NCBI RefSeq assembly: GCF_008641045.1
Contig: NW_022196161.1
Coordinates: 1,886,584-1,950,583 of the forward strand
Length of the DNA stretch: 64,000 nt
From: Pistacia vera
Lineage: Eukaryota > Streptophyta > Magnoliopsida > Sapindales > Anacardiaceae
Direction: 5' to 3'
Both the position numbers and the translations under genes were made by a program. Numbering within the stretch: the stretch's first letter is position 1; each line of letters begins with the position of its first letter. Shown here piece after piece: positions 1 to 11,122 of the stretch. The notes under the pieces were generated by a model that had not been told where the DNA came from, made no database searches, and saw only the letters and a program-made list of their open reading frames with translations.

Positions 1-3000
1 AAAAAGAAAAAATACTCACCCCCAACCGACGACATTGAGATCTGGCATTAATACGACTGATGCATGCCTTCGTTAACATAATATTAGAGTATTTGTCTCA
101 TCGTCGTTTTATGTATCAATTCAATAGTGAAACAAGAATTAAATAGAATTTTAATTGAAGGCTAGAATCCTTGATGAGTAGAATAATGGATGGTACAATG
201 TTAAATGTTTATATAAAGATTAATGCTACAGCCACCGAAGATTGTGCCCTGAATGCGTGGTAAAATCCTGACCGTTGATTATTATCAGTTAATATTACAC
301 CGGTCAAGTATTTTGTGCACGTCATTCTGTGGTACAGATTCATACTCCACCTTTTAGTGGCTCTATCATTTTCTTAGATGAACCTAAGAAAACTTAACCC
401 AAAATGTTTGTACACTGGAGTGTTTTTCAGTAAGAAAGACCTCCCTTATGTGAGTTCAAAGGATTGAACGAATGTTAACTTAAGTGTTGAGGCGGTGGTG
501 CGTATCATGCGAGGTAATGCTTTAGCCCTAGGGGTAAATTTTCTGAAGCCCCGACATGTCCACCATTGAAAGTAAATGTCATAACGAGTCAGTCCATATC
601 ACTTTCATGAAACCAAAAACCACTATAATCTCCACCTTTCATGCACATCCTCTTTCAGTCTTTAGTGCAAACCGCAGAACCTCACAACAAGCCCCTAAAA
701 AATCTCCACTTCCCATCAAAGACATGCGAACCTGCATTGTCAAAATTCATCCTCCTCGCTCTTCTTCTTCCATCTTCAAACTAAACGTGTTCCCCCTTTT
801 TTGTTTTAAAAGCACATCCTCCTGAAACCTCCATGGGGAACTAATGCCCGACGGGGCTTCCTTCCTGGTGCAACTGTTCGGCCCATGGGCCAAACTGGGA
901 TTTATCAAGATTTGGGGTTTGGTGTCCGCCCAGTAAGTGGGTGGGGTTAGGGTCTGGCTCGGAAGGTCACCCACCGATTTGGAAGAGTTTCAGGCTTTGG
1001 GTTTGGTCCGGTCTGGATCGGGGTCGGGCTACGGTTATGGTCGGGGAGTGGTGTTGCTCTGGTGGTGGGTATGTCTGGAAGGGGGTCTGGACTGGAAACT
1101 CTGCTGGTGGGCGGCAGTGGTGAAGGAGTGGCGGCTCGGGTATTGTGCCTACACTGACCGTGGCATCATTCCCCGGAAGGGGCAGAACTCATCATGTGTG
1201 ATTATTAATTTTCCTGCGTTGTTTGCATGTTTTTACGGTATAGGATAGGTATAAATAGGTGTGTTTAACCTTAATAGTTTTGTGTATGCTATTTTATGAT
1301 GAGCTTTGTGTACTAATTTGCCAAGTATATATGTAGTTTTAATATGCTGCGATATGAAACTGCAGGCAACTTTAATTATATGGTACTTCTCATGCTCTTG
1401 ACTAGTTTTAGACTGATGTATTTCGCTCCCAGAAGGAAAAGGCAATAAACAGATGCAAATTCAGGTACTAAATTGTTGGCGTTAATATTGCTCAGAATAT
1501 GGAGTTGTCCTAGAACTTTATTGGGCATAGAAACAATCATAGGTGCAACTTTATAATATTATCTTAACATGGTTTCCGTTACTTGCTATTAGGTCTTGGG
1601 AGAATTTAAGGCAGCACAGTTCTAAACAGTAAAGAAATTTACAACGTATAAGCAGACCTGATTACAACATAGTAAGTAATCACCTTAACATAGGCATTCC
1701 TCCAGACTACTGAGTAGGCTTTGGTGGAGCACACTAAACAAAAACTTATTAATTGCTTTGGTTTTTGGTTTTGAGTTTGACCACTCTTTATTTATATCTG
1801 ACCCAACTCATTTATTTTTCTCCTATTTACTTTATATAATTTTAATTTTTAGTTCCATTCGATTACTTTTCTACCTACTCTTTTCATTTTTCTAACATCC
1901 AGGAGTCGGGAGATCCTTGCCGTTGTTTCGCATTTTTTCACGATTTGTACTCTACGAAAGGAGAAAGAAAACGTTTTTTGTCCCGGTTTTCCGTAATTAA
2001 GGTTTACAATGCAATTATCAATTAGTGGTATAAATACAAGGGGTGTTTATTATGTTTTTCTAATACTTACCTGTTGGATACTTGCAAGCATCATAGTCAA
2101 AATTAAGCCCTATCCAATTGGGGAGAAGAAGAGTCCCTCTCTTGACTTAAAAAACAAAAAAAATATTATATATATTATTTTTTATTTTTATTTTATTTCT
2201 CTCTTAAAACTACAACTTTCATTTCAAATCAAGATTTACAAAATCAAAAACAAAGCTAATATTGCATATTTAAGACAATTGTTTCGCTAACAACCAAATA
2301 GTGATAATTTGAAAGGTTGTATCAAGTGTGAATTGCGAAATTTCGTAGTATAATTATTTTCTTTGTTTTTCAAACAACACAATTTGACAATTTTTCCTTT
2401 TCACATTTTCAGATATTTTTGTAAGATAAACTGTCAAATGTGCTTTTAATTCTTGTCCTTTTTCAATTATTTTCAATATTTTCAAAAAAATAGACAAAAT
2501 TCCATAAAAGAACACACCCTAGAGTTTTAAGGGTTTTTTATTGGAAAGATTATAGTATTTGACCATGTGCAAGGGTGAACTTGAGTACTAGCCTTTGGAT
2601 AAGTATCTTACAAATAACAATTTCTCTTTTACAGATTGAAAGGATGAAAATGCCTCTATTTTACCAGTTTCATTAAACCTTTAATTAAAAGTAATTCTTC
2701 AACTCTTAAAAAACTCATCTAACCCATTCTATTTAACCAATCCCTACCCAATCAAAGATCTTTATGTGATGGGTGATTACAGTTATTTTGCTTGTGTTAA
2801 TTTTTAGATGGGGATGTCGAAATTCGAAATTTTGAGGTTCTCATTAACTTGGGACTTGCCTATTGGGTGGGTATTAGTGATATCAGTTACTTTTCGCAGC
2901 CCCTGGTTTGCAAAACATGAAAATTGATTGTACCTCCCGCGACAAAGGTATCAGGCACTGATAATACTTATAGGGGACAAATTTGTCACGTAAGGGTGTT

Positions 3001-3630
3001 TTATCCCATATCAATATCGATATGAACCTATATGGGTTGTTGTAATTTTCACATAATTTTCACCTTACACATACACCCTTGTGAACATTGAAGTCATATT
3101 TGGTTTGTTATTTTAGATAAGATTTTGAGAATAATAGTGAGTATTATATGAGGATTTACTAGGTAAAATTCAAAATTCCAAAAAACCTCTTAAATTTGCC
3201 TGATTTCACTAAACACCCAAGATATAAAAATTTTGTAAAATGACAAAAACACTCTCATCTACCACAGTGTCAATCCCGCCACCACCGCTGACTCTGACTG
3301 AAAAATTGTGTTACGACTCAGACCGGTCGAATCTATCCGGTTATGAACTCTAGGCCTTTTTTCGGCCAGACCACGCATCTGATTGGAAACCGTCAGATCT
3401 ATGGCCAAATCTAGTCGTCAACGGCCGCAAAAAGTCCAGATTTGGCTGTCGTTGTCCGTCAACGTGATCATTTCTTTGTCGTCGTTGACAACCAATCGGC
3501 AAATACTGGCCAGTTCTGGTCCTTTCGTATGCCGTGTGACATTCCTGACAACCATGGGTGGGTGGGGTGTTTTTGTTAATTTTTTACATTTTTTTATAGG
3601 GAGTTTAATAAATTAATAACTTAAAAATAT
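1..3630. repeat. Segmental duplication, copy A (of 6121-9690)
   Basis: The whole stretch aligns by eye, in the same order and orientation, with 6121-9690. The match runs from the opening around 'aatactcacccccaac', through the glycine-rich gene, to 'tatagggagtttaataaattaata'. The copies differ by very many one- or two-base insertions and deletions scattered through coding and non-coding parts, more than by substitutions. After about 3630 the two sequences diverge. The left edge of copy A coincides with the window edge, so the true start may lie outside. Confidence 0.9.
724..1195 (+). pseudogene. Glycine-rich secreted protein gene, frame-broken copy
   Basis: This is the counterpart in copy A of the intact gene at 6855-7304. 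It begins with the equivalent ATG at 724 (Met-Arg-Thr in both) and keeps the signal-peptide region, the Gly/Ser-rich core and the 3' end near the codons before 'tgtgtgattattaatt'. At least five single-base gains or losses put the parts in different frames, for example an extra A in 'atggggaactaatg' and altered bases near 'gcccgacggggc'. No single frame covers the protein. It is either a true pseudogene or an intact gene obscured by uncorrected sequencing errors; the indel style fits the second explanation well. Confidence 0.7.
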
Positions 3631-5654
3631 TCAAGACTCACATCATATTAAAAGTTTAAAACCCTCTTCACTCTTCTTCACAGCTTCACTTGCTTTTTAT
3701 TATTGCTCCGCAAAATTCTTTGCTCTCTCATTCTCTCATTCTCTTTTTCATTCTATTCGCTTTTAAAACTTTTGAAGACTGAAATTGTTGAAGGTTTCAC
3801 TACTCAAAGTGCCACATTGAGCTTTGTTTTATATTTTATCAGTTTTGGGTATGTGTATTGCTCATTTCAATTTAGTTTATTTTAGAGTTGAATCATGCTT
3901 GTTTTTTGAAAGTTTTTTATTCTAATTTGATGAAAAATGCATGGATCTTGTGAGTTTGTTTTGTGTTTTGTGTCTAAGAATGTTCATACTTTCTCAAATT
4001 AAACCTTAACTATATTTTACTAGACATCATTCTCCACTCTTCACCCACCACTTTCTCACATTTCAAACGTCGCCGTTTAGTTGTTCAAAATTATTAAAAA
4101 AATTTGAGTTACTATTTATGTTTATACCAAGAAGATTTTTCATTTTTTATTAATTCATATTAAAAGTCAACGCATTGATTTAAGTTTTGGTTGACTTTAC
4201 TTAGGCTAGATTTGATCAAAGTCATAAAAAATTATATTATAATCTTTGGAAGCCAAATTTTTTTTTATTTTTAAAGGGAGAAGTAAGAAATTTGTGTGGA
4301 ATATTTTTTGTAGATTATGGTTGTTGTAAACTCTTTTGATTATATTAGATTTAAGTAAATAATTAGATTCCTATGGTTTTTTGTTCTCTTCACATAAAAA
4401 TTTTCTTGTGTTTCCTTATGAATTGGATGTTATTTTTAACACATTTGCTCAAGGTTTTGCTTATTATAGATTTATTCAAGTAACAAAGTATTGTGTTATT
4501 GCATTGTTTCCTATTACGTTGTTGATATTATATTATTTTATTTGCTTAAGGTTTGATAATTTTTTTAAAGTTTTTACTAATTGTTTGACAAATAATGACG
4601 GAGCCGCAGAAGTCTCCCTTGATAAAAATCTTGGGTCTACCACTATTCAAGAAGAAACCCTCATCCGAATTTCCATTTTCAATCAACAATTCAATTTTCA
4701 TATGGGAAATACACTTCTGCAATAAGTTACATTTTCTCTTCAAATGGGTGATTTATTAGAGCAACTAGTTCGGAAATGGATGAGCATTGAGCACAAGCAA
4801 ATGTGGCAGGACACGTACGTTTTGGAATAGAGATAAAATTTGACGTCAATGTTCATAATAAGATTGTTTACGACATCAAATCAATAATATTATGTCAATC
4901 CAGCACAATATCAATAACATTTTATCACTCTAACAATTCTCAAAGGTGGAGTTATAATGCCTATGTAATAGGACCACCAATATACCGTATGAGTTCACCT
5001 TTTATTGTGTGGAAGCAAAAGAAGTGAAATTGTGGTCCTTAAATGTACAATAAAGATCCTCAGATATTTCATAAATGCCAACAGTTAAATCTAGTACTTG
5101 TGCTCTAAAAATTCCCACTAAAAAGGAAAGAAGATCACGATGAAAAACGAAATCCTCGTGTCAAGATCAGGTCAAGCTCATGAATAGATTGGGTTAGATC
5201 CATAAATACAAGAATTTGGAAGTCAAAGTTGTTATATAGCACGAGAGCACAAGCAAAAAGAGCCTTTTTGCAACAACCAACCAAAATTAAACAATAATGC
5301 AAGTAGAAAGAAAGATCATGAAGAGGGAGGTACATAAATATGCATGTCACGTTGCCACATGTCCACGATGGGATGGCCAGTTAAAGTTGTGCTACCACTA
5401 ATACTTGCCGGTCCTCGTTCAACTATCCTATCCATTTGTTAGCTTTACCTATCTTACTGGCCGCTAACCTTAGTCCTTACCTGCCAGTACTGTAGTAAAA
5501 CCCCCCATTTGCTTCTTCCAAAATAATCTTCGCATATAATAATAATAAAAAAAAAAAAAAAAAAAATCCTTAACTTTAATATGCCTCCATTTACATGGCA
5601 ACGGCTTATCGTTGGTATATGCACATAAAAGACGTCGGAATTAGTTTATACATA
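3631..5654. other. Unique spacer, no convincing gene
   Basis: AT-rich sequence between the two duplicated segments. It contains a CT-rich, 5'UTR-like run near 3660-3770 and scattered short ORFs (longest 114 codons at 4381-4725) with no recognisable motif and no splice-supported extension. A run of about 25 A lies near 5543-5567. I see nothing else to support. Confidence 0.5.
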
Positions 5655-6100
5655 TGCCGACTAAGGGTGAAAATCGAGTTGAGCTGCTCGCGATCTACTC
5701 GAATTTGACTTGATGTTAACTTGAACTTGATGTCGAATCGAGTTTGAGTTCGAGTAATTAATCGAGTCAAGTTCGATTACAATAAAACTCGACTTGATAT
5801 GTTCATAAGTATTTTTAAGTTCGATGGTTAAGTTGATAGTTTTCAAAGTAATAGGGGTTATATGTAATTTAAAAGATATAAAATTTAAAAATTCACCCCG
5901 TTAGATGAGCTCGAAATCGAGTTCGAACTCGAACTCAAACTCGAAAAAAACTCGATTATACGAACTCAAATTCGAACTCGATTTCCAATTTCAAATACCA
6001 AGTTCAAGTTCGAACTTGATTTCTCATGCTCGAGCTCGGTAACTGTAGCGATCGAGTCGAGTTTGATTTACCAGATACTCAACTCGATTTTTAGTATTTT
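5655..6100. mobile_element. Palindromic MITE-like element
   Basis: The two ends are imperfect inverted repeats: the left end reads 'gaaaatcgagttgag', and the reverse complement of the right end reads 'aaaaatcgagttgag'. The interior is packed with short stretches of cgagttcgaactcga in both orientations, so the element could fold into a long hairpin. No transposase ORF is present. I could not settle the target-site duplication, so the exact ends and superfamily are open. It sits directly against the start of duplicated copy B. Confidence 0.6.
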
Positions 6101-6120
6101 GTCGATGCAATCTTTTAGCG

Positions 6121-9100
6121 TAGAAAAAATACTCACCCCCAACACGAGCGACATTGAGATATTGCAATTAATACGCTGATGCATGCCTTACGTTAACATA
6201 ATATTAGAAGTATTTGTCTCAATCGTCGTTGTATGTATCAATTCCAATAGTGAAAAGAATTAGATAGAATTTTAATTGAAGCATAAGAATCCTTGATGAG
6301 GTAGAATAATGGATGTGTACAAGTTAATGTTTATATAAAGAGTAATGCTACAGCCACCGAAGATTGTGCACTGAATGACGTGGTAAAATCCTGACCGTTG
6401 ATTTATTATCAGTTAATATTAATCAACGGTCAAGATTTTGTCACGTCATTCGGTGTACAGATTCGATACGCAACCTTTAGTGGCTCTATCATTTTCCTTA
6501 TATGAAACCTAAGAAAACTTGAACACAAAATGTTTGTACAATGGAGTGTTTTCATGAAAAGATAATGACATCCATTATGAGTTAAAAGGATTGAACGAAT
6601 GTTAAATTAAGTGTGAGGCGGTGGTGCGTATCAGGCGAGGTAATGCTTTAGCTCTAGTGGATAAATTTCTGAAGCCCCGGCATGTCCACCATTGAAAAGT
6701 AAATGTCATCACGAGTCATCCATATCACTTTCATGAAACCAAAAAACCACTATAAATCTCCACTTTCATGCACAATACTCTTTCAAGTCTTTAGTGCAAA
6801 CCGTCATAACCTCACAACAAGCCCACTAAAAAAATCTCAACTTCCCATCAAAACATGCGAACCAACATTGTCAAATTCATCATCCTCCTCCCCTTCTTCA
6901 TCCTTCAAACTTCTTTAGCACATCCTCCTGAAACCTCCATGGGGACTAATGCCCCGACCGGCTCTTCTTCTGGTGCAACTGGTTCGGCCCATGGGCCAAA
7001 CTGGGATTACAGTTGGGGTTGGGGGTCCAGCCCAGGAAGTGGGTGGGGTTATGGGTCTGGCTCGGGAAGGTCACCCACCGGATTTGGTAGAGGTTCAGGC
7101 TTTGGGTTTGGTTCCGGGTCTGGATCGGGGTCGGGCTACGGTTATGGGTCTGGGAGTGGTGGTGCTCATGGTGGTGGGTATGGGTCTGGAAGTGGGTCTG
7201 GAAACTCTGCTGGTGGCGGCAGTGGTGAAGGAAGTGGCGGCTCGGGTAGTGCCTACACTGACCGTGCATCATTCACCGGAAGGGGCAGGAACCATCATGT
7301 GTGATGAATTAATTTTCTGCGTGTTTGCATGTTGTTTACGAGTATATGATAAGGTATAAAATAGGTGGTGTGTAACCTTTATATAGTTTGTGTATGCTAT
7401 TTTATGATGAGCTTTTGTACTAATTTGCAATTATATTATGTAGTTTATAATATGCTGCGATATGAATACTGTCAGGCAACTTAATTATATGGGTACTTCT
7501 CATGCTCATTGACTAGTTTTAAGACTGAATGTATTTTCTGATCATAAGGAAAAGGCAATAAACAGATGCAAATTCAGGTACTAAATTGTTGGCGTTAATA
7601 TTGCTCAGAATAGGAGTTGTCCTAGAATTATGTGGGCATAGAAAACAATCATAGGTGCAACTTTATAATATTAAGTTAACATGGTTTCGTTACTTGCTAT
7701 TAGGTCTTGGAGATTTAAGGCAGCAACAGTTCTACAGTAAAGAAATTTACACGTAAAGCAGACCTGAGTATAAACAGAGGTAAGTAATCACCTTACATAG
7801 GCATCCTCAACTACTGAGTAGGCTTTGGTGATCACACTAAACAAAAACTTATTAATTGCTTTGGTTTTTGGTTTTGAGTTTTGACCACTCTTTATTTATA
7901 TCTGACCCAACTCATTTATTTTTCTCATAATTTACTTTATATAATTTTTAATTTTAGTCCATTCGATTACGTTTTTCTACCTACTCTTTTCATTTTTCTA
8001 ACATCAGGAGTCGGGAGATGCGTTGTTTGCATTTTTTCACGGATTTGTATCTACGAAAGGAGAAAAAAACGTTTTTTGTCCCGGGTTTTCCGTAATAAGG
8101 TTTAAATGCAATTATCAATTAGTGGTATAAATACAAAGGGGTGTTGTATTATGTTTTTCTAATACTTACCTGTTGGATTAACTTGCAAAGCATCATAGTC
8201 AAAATTAAGCCCTATCAATTGGGAGAAGAAGAGTCCCTCTCTTGACTTAAAAAAAAAAAAAAAATATTATATATATTATTTTTTATTTATTTTATTTCTC
8301 TCTTAAAACTAAACTTTCATTTCAAATCAAGATTTACAAAATCAAAAACAGAAGCTAATATTGACATATTTAAGACAAGTTGTTCGATAACAACAAAATG
8401 AGTGATAATTTGAAAGGGTTGTATCAAGTGGAATTGCAAATTTGTATTATAATTATTTTCTTTGTTTTTCAAACAACACAATTTGAACAATTTTTCATTT
8501 TCACATTTTCAGATATTTTTGTAAGATAAACTGTCAAATGTGCTTTTATTCTTGTCTTTTCAATTATTTTCAATATTTTCAAAAAAAGATAACAAAATTC
8601 ATAAAAGAACACACCCTAGAGTTTTAAGGGTTTTTTATTGGAAAATTATAGTATTTGACCCATTTTGGGTGAGATTGAGTACTAGCCATTTGGATAAGTA
8701 TCTTACAAATAACAATTTCTCTTTTAACAAGATTTAAAGGATGAAAATGCCTCATTTACAGTTCATTAAACCTTTAATTAAAAGTAATTCTTCAACTCTT
8801 AAAACTCATCTAACCCATTCTATTTAACAATCCTACCAAATCAAAGATTTTATGTAGATGGGTATTAAGTTATTGCTTGTGTAATTTTTAGATGGGGATG
8901 TTCGAAATCGAAAGATTTTGATTCTTCATGTAACTTGGGACTTCCTATTGGGGGTATTAGTGATATCAGTTACTTTTCGCAGCCCTGTTGAAAACAATGA
9001 AAGATTGTACCCCATCAAAGGATATCAGGCACTGATAAACTTATAGGGGACAAATTTTCACTAAGGGTGTTTTATCATATCAGATATCGATATGACCTAT

Positions 9101-9690
9101 AGGGTTGTTGTAATTTTCAATAATTTTCACCTTACAATACCCCTTGTGAAAATTGAAGGTCTTTGGTTTGTTATTTTGATAGATTTTGAGAATAATATGA
9201 GTAGTTGATATGAGGATTATACAGGTAAAATTAAAATTCACAAAAAACCTCTTAATTTGTGATTTACTAAACACCCAAATATAAAAATTTTGTAAAATGA
9301 CAAAAACACCTCACTACCACAGTGTCAGATCCCGCCACCACCGCTGATCTGACTGAAAAATTGTGTTACGACTCAGACCGGTCGAATCTATCGGTTATGA
9401 ATCTCTATGGCCTTTTTCGGCCAGACCACGCATCTGATTGGAAAAGTCAGATCTATGGCCAAATCTAGTCGTCAACGGCCGCAAAAAGTCCAGATTTGGC
9501 TGTCGTTGTCGTCAACGATGATCATTTCTTTGTCGTCGTTGACAACCAAATCGGCAAATTACTGGCCAGTTCTGGTCCTTTCTATGCCGTTGTGACATAT
9601 CTGACAACATGGGTGGTGTGGGGTGTTTTTGTTAATTTTTACATTTTTTTATAGGGAGTTTAATAAATTAATAAACTTAAAGAATTTAAA
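6121..9690. repeat. Segmental duplication, copy B (of 1-3630)
   Basis: Second copy of the segment at 1-3630. It contains the intact glycine-rich protein gene, its 3' flank, and at 9300-9660 a stretch rich in 'gatctggcc'-type motifs with 'gtttttgttaattttt', which also occur in other small elements of this window. Divergence from copy A begins after 'ataaattaataaactta'. Apart from the gene at 6855-7304 I see no other coding region in it. Confidence 0.9.
6855..7304 (+). CDS. Secreted glycine-rich protein
   Basis: A 149-residue protein. Residues 1 to about 22 form a classical signal peptide (MRTNIVKF, then a hydrophobic run ending in SLA before HPPE), so secretion to the cell wall or apoplast is expected. 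Residues about 30-140 are a low-complexity domain of Gly, Ser, Tyr, Trp and Phe in GSGSG, GYGYG and GWGS patterns, and the tail is short and basic (ending RNHHV). This composition matches plant glycine-rich structural proteins; no RNA-binding domain or Cys-rich C-terminus is seen. The ATG was chosen because it directly precedes the signal peptide. A broken copy lies at 724-1195. Function beyond an extracellular structural role cannot be read from the sequence. Confidence 0.8.
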   Translation: MRTNIVKFIILLPFFILQTSLAHPPETSMGTNAPTGSSSGATGSAHGPNWDYSWGWGSSPGSGWGYGSGSGRSPTGFGRGSGFGFGSGSGSGSGYGYGSGSGGAHGGGYGSGSGSGNSAGGGSGEGSGGSGSAYTDRASFTGRGRNHHV

Positions 9691-11122
9691 AGTAATTAAA
9701 AAATATAATAATATTTCTAAATAATTATACACAAGTTTTTGGGAATAAGATATAAATAATAAAACAACGGATCGTAAAATACCCCTAATCCCTATAGGTC
9801 GTATTCAACCTTGGCTGCGCCAAGTGACTGCAAACCGTACCGATACCCTCTGATATAGTCATGTTTAGTTTAAAACATCATAATTCTTCCATTTACAAAT
9901 ATCCTTCCTTCAAATTAACCCCAAACACCAACATCAACCACCCATTTACATTAAAAAAAAACAAAAAAAAAAAAACATAATTAACATGTTTCTTACACAA
10001 TATTTGATTCCAACACAAATGCAACGATTTTTTTTTACTTAAGATATCGTCTTCAGAAATTGAAAACATGTAGTAATTTGGTAAAGATTGTATACACTGT
10101 GTTTAGAGATCATTATTCTATTATCCTATTAATAAAAAATAGGATATGGATTTATTTACTTTTTGTCATCTAATCTAAAAATTAATCTAAGTCAAATAAG
10201 ATTTTTCGTCTAAAAATAAAAAGAGGGTGGGACTTGTTCATATTATCCAACTGAAAATATTTTTCTTTCTTCATTCCAATCTGAAAATTTATCCACCCAA
10301 GACCACCATCATCTGCTAGCAATCACTGTCGACTGTCTCGGCCACTGTCAACCGATGTGATCGAAATGGTCGTGCACTGATTGCCAAATCCCGACCAATC
10401 TCTCTGGCCGTTGACACGGCTAATAGATCTTTGCCGTCACAGCTAGATCTCTGGCTATTAACAATGTCTAGAATCTGGTTGTAACGGCAAGATTTGGCCT
10501 AAATCTAATCGTTTTTTGCCAAATTGACTAGATCTAGCCGATCATGTGCCGTTCTGACGACTACTGTTGCCATCCAACGATGGCAACTGACGACCAATGT
10601 CCTCTTGGTAGCTAGACTGCTTTGTTGCTTTTTAAACTTTATTATAGAGGTATTTAACTAAATTAACACATATAAGGGTGTTAAAAAACAATCTAAATAT
10701 TTTAGAAAATATACCAAAAACATTCTATCTTAATCTTTTTCAAAAAGTGTTTAAATATTTTATCTAATCTGACATAATTCAAATGTTTTAGCAAACACAT
10801 TTCACATTTAAATCTAATTCGATTGATTTAACTCAACTTAAAAAACACTTTTTCAGAAGAACCTTTTCAAAAAGTTAACAAAACCCCCCGTATCAGTTTT
10901 ACAAAATGGGTTGATCAAAATATGAGATTATTAAGAGAAAAAAAAAAAAAAAAAAGTTACATAATCACAAGGAACAAATCCCTCCTAAAAAAAAAAGCTT
11001 AACATAAACAAATCACAGACACCGATGAGTGGAAATATCATAACCATCTAACACACTCCAAACTTTTATTTTGAAACCCCAAAATGAGAGATTATTAAGA
11101 AAAGAAAAAGAAAGTTAAATTC
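9691..11122. other. Intergenic, decayed repeat material
   Basis: No gene seen. About 10280-10640 carries repeated 'tagatct' and 'gatctggc' words and 'gccgttg', like parts of the elements at 3290-3600, 9300-9660 and 24350-24560, so it is probably a remnant of a related short element. The piece next to 11122 is the likely 3'UTR of the SRA-domain gene. Poly-A runs occur near 9951-9975 and 10938-10955. Confidence 0.5.

Noticed and set aside
4381..4725. 114-codon hydrophobic ORF as a membrane protein gene
   Set aside because: Composition follows the AT-rich DNA; there is no motif, no leader and no splice support.
6946..7272. 108-codon minus ORF rich in His, opposite the glycine-rich gene
   Set aside because: It is the antisense shadow of Gly/Tyr codons; the plus-strand protein has a signal peptide and a sensible composition.
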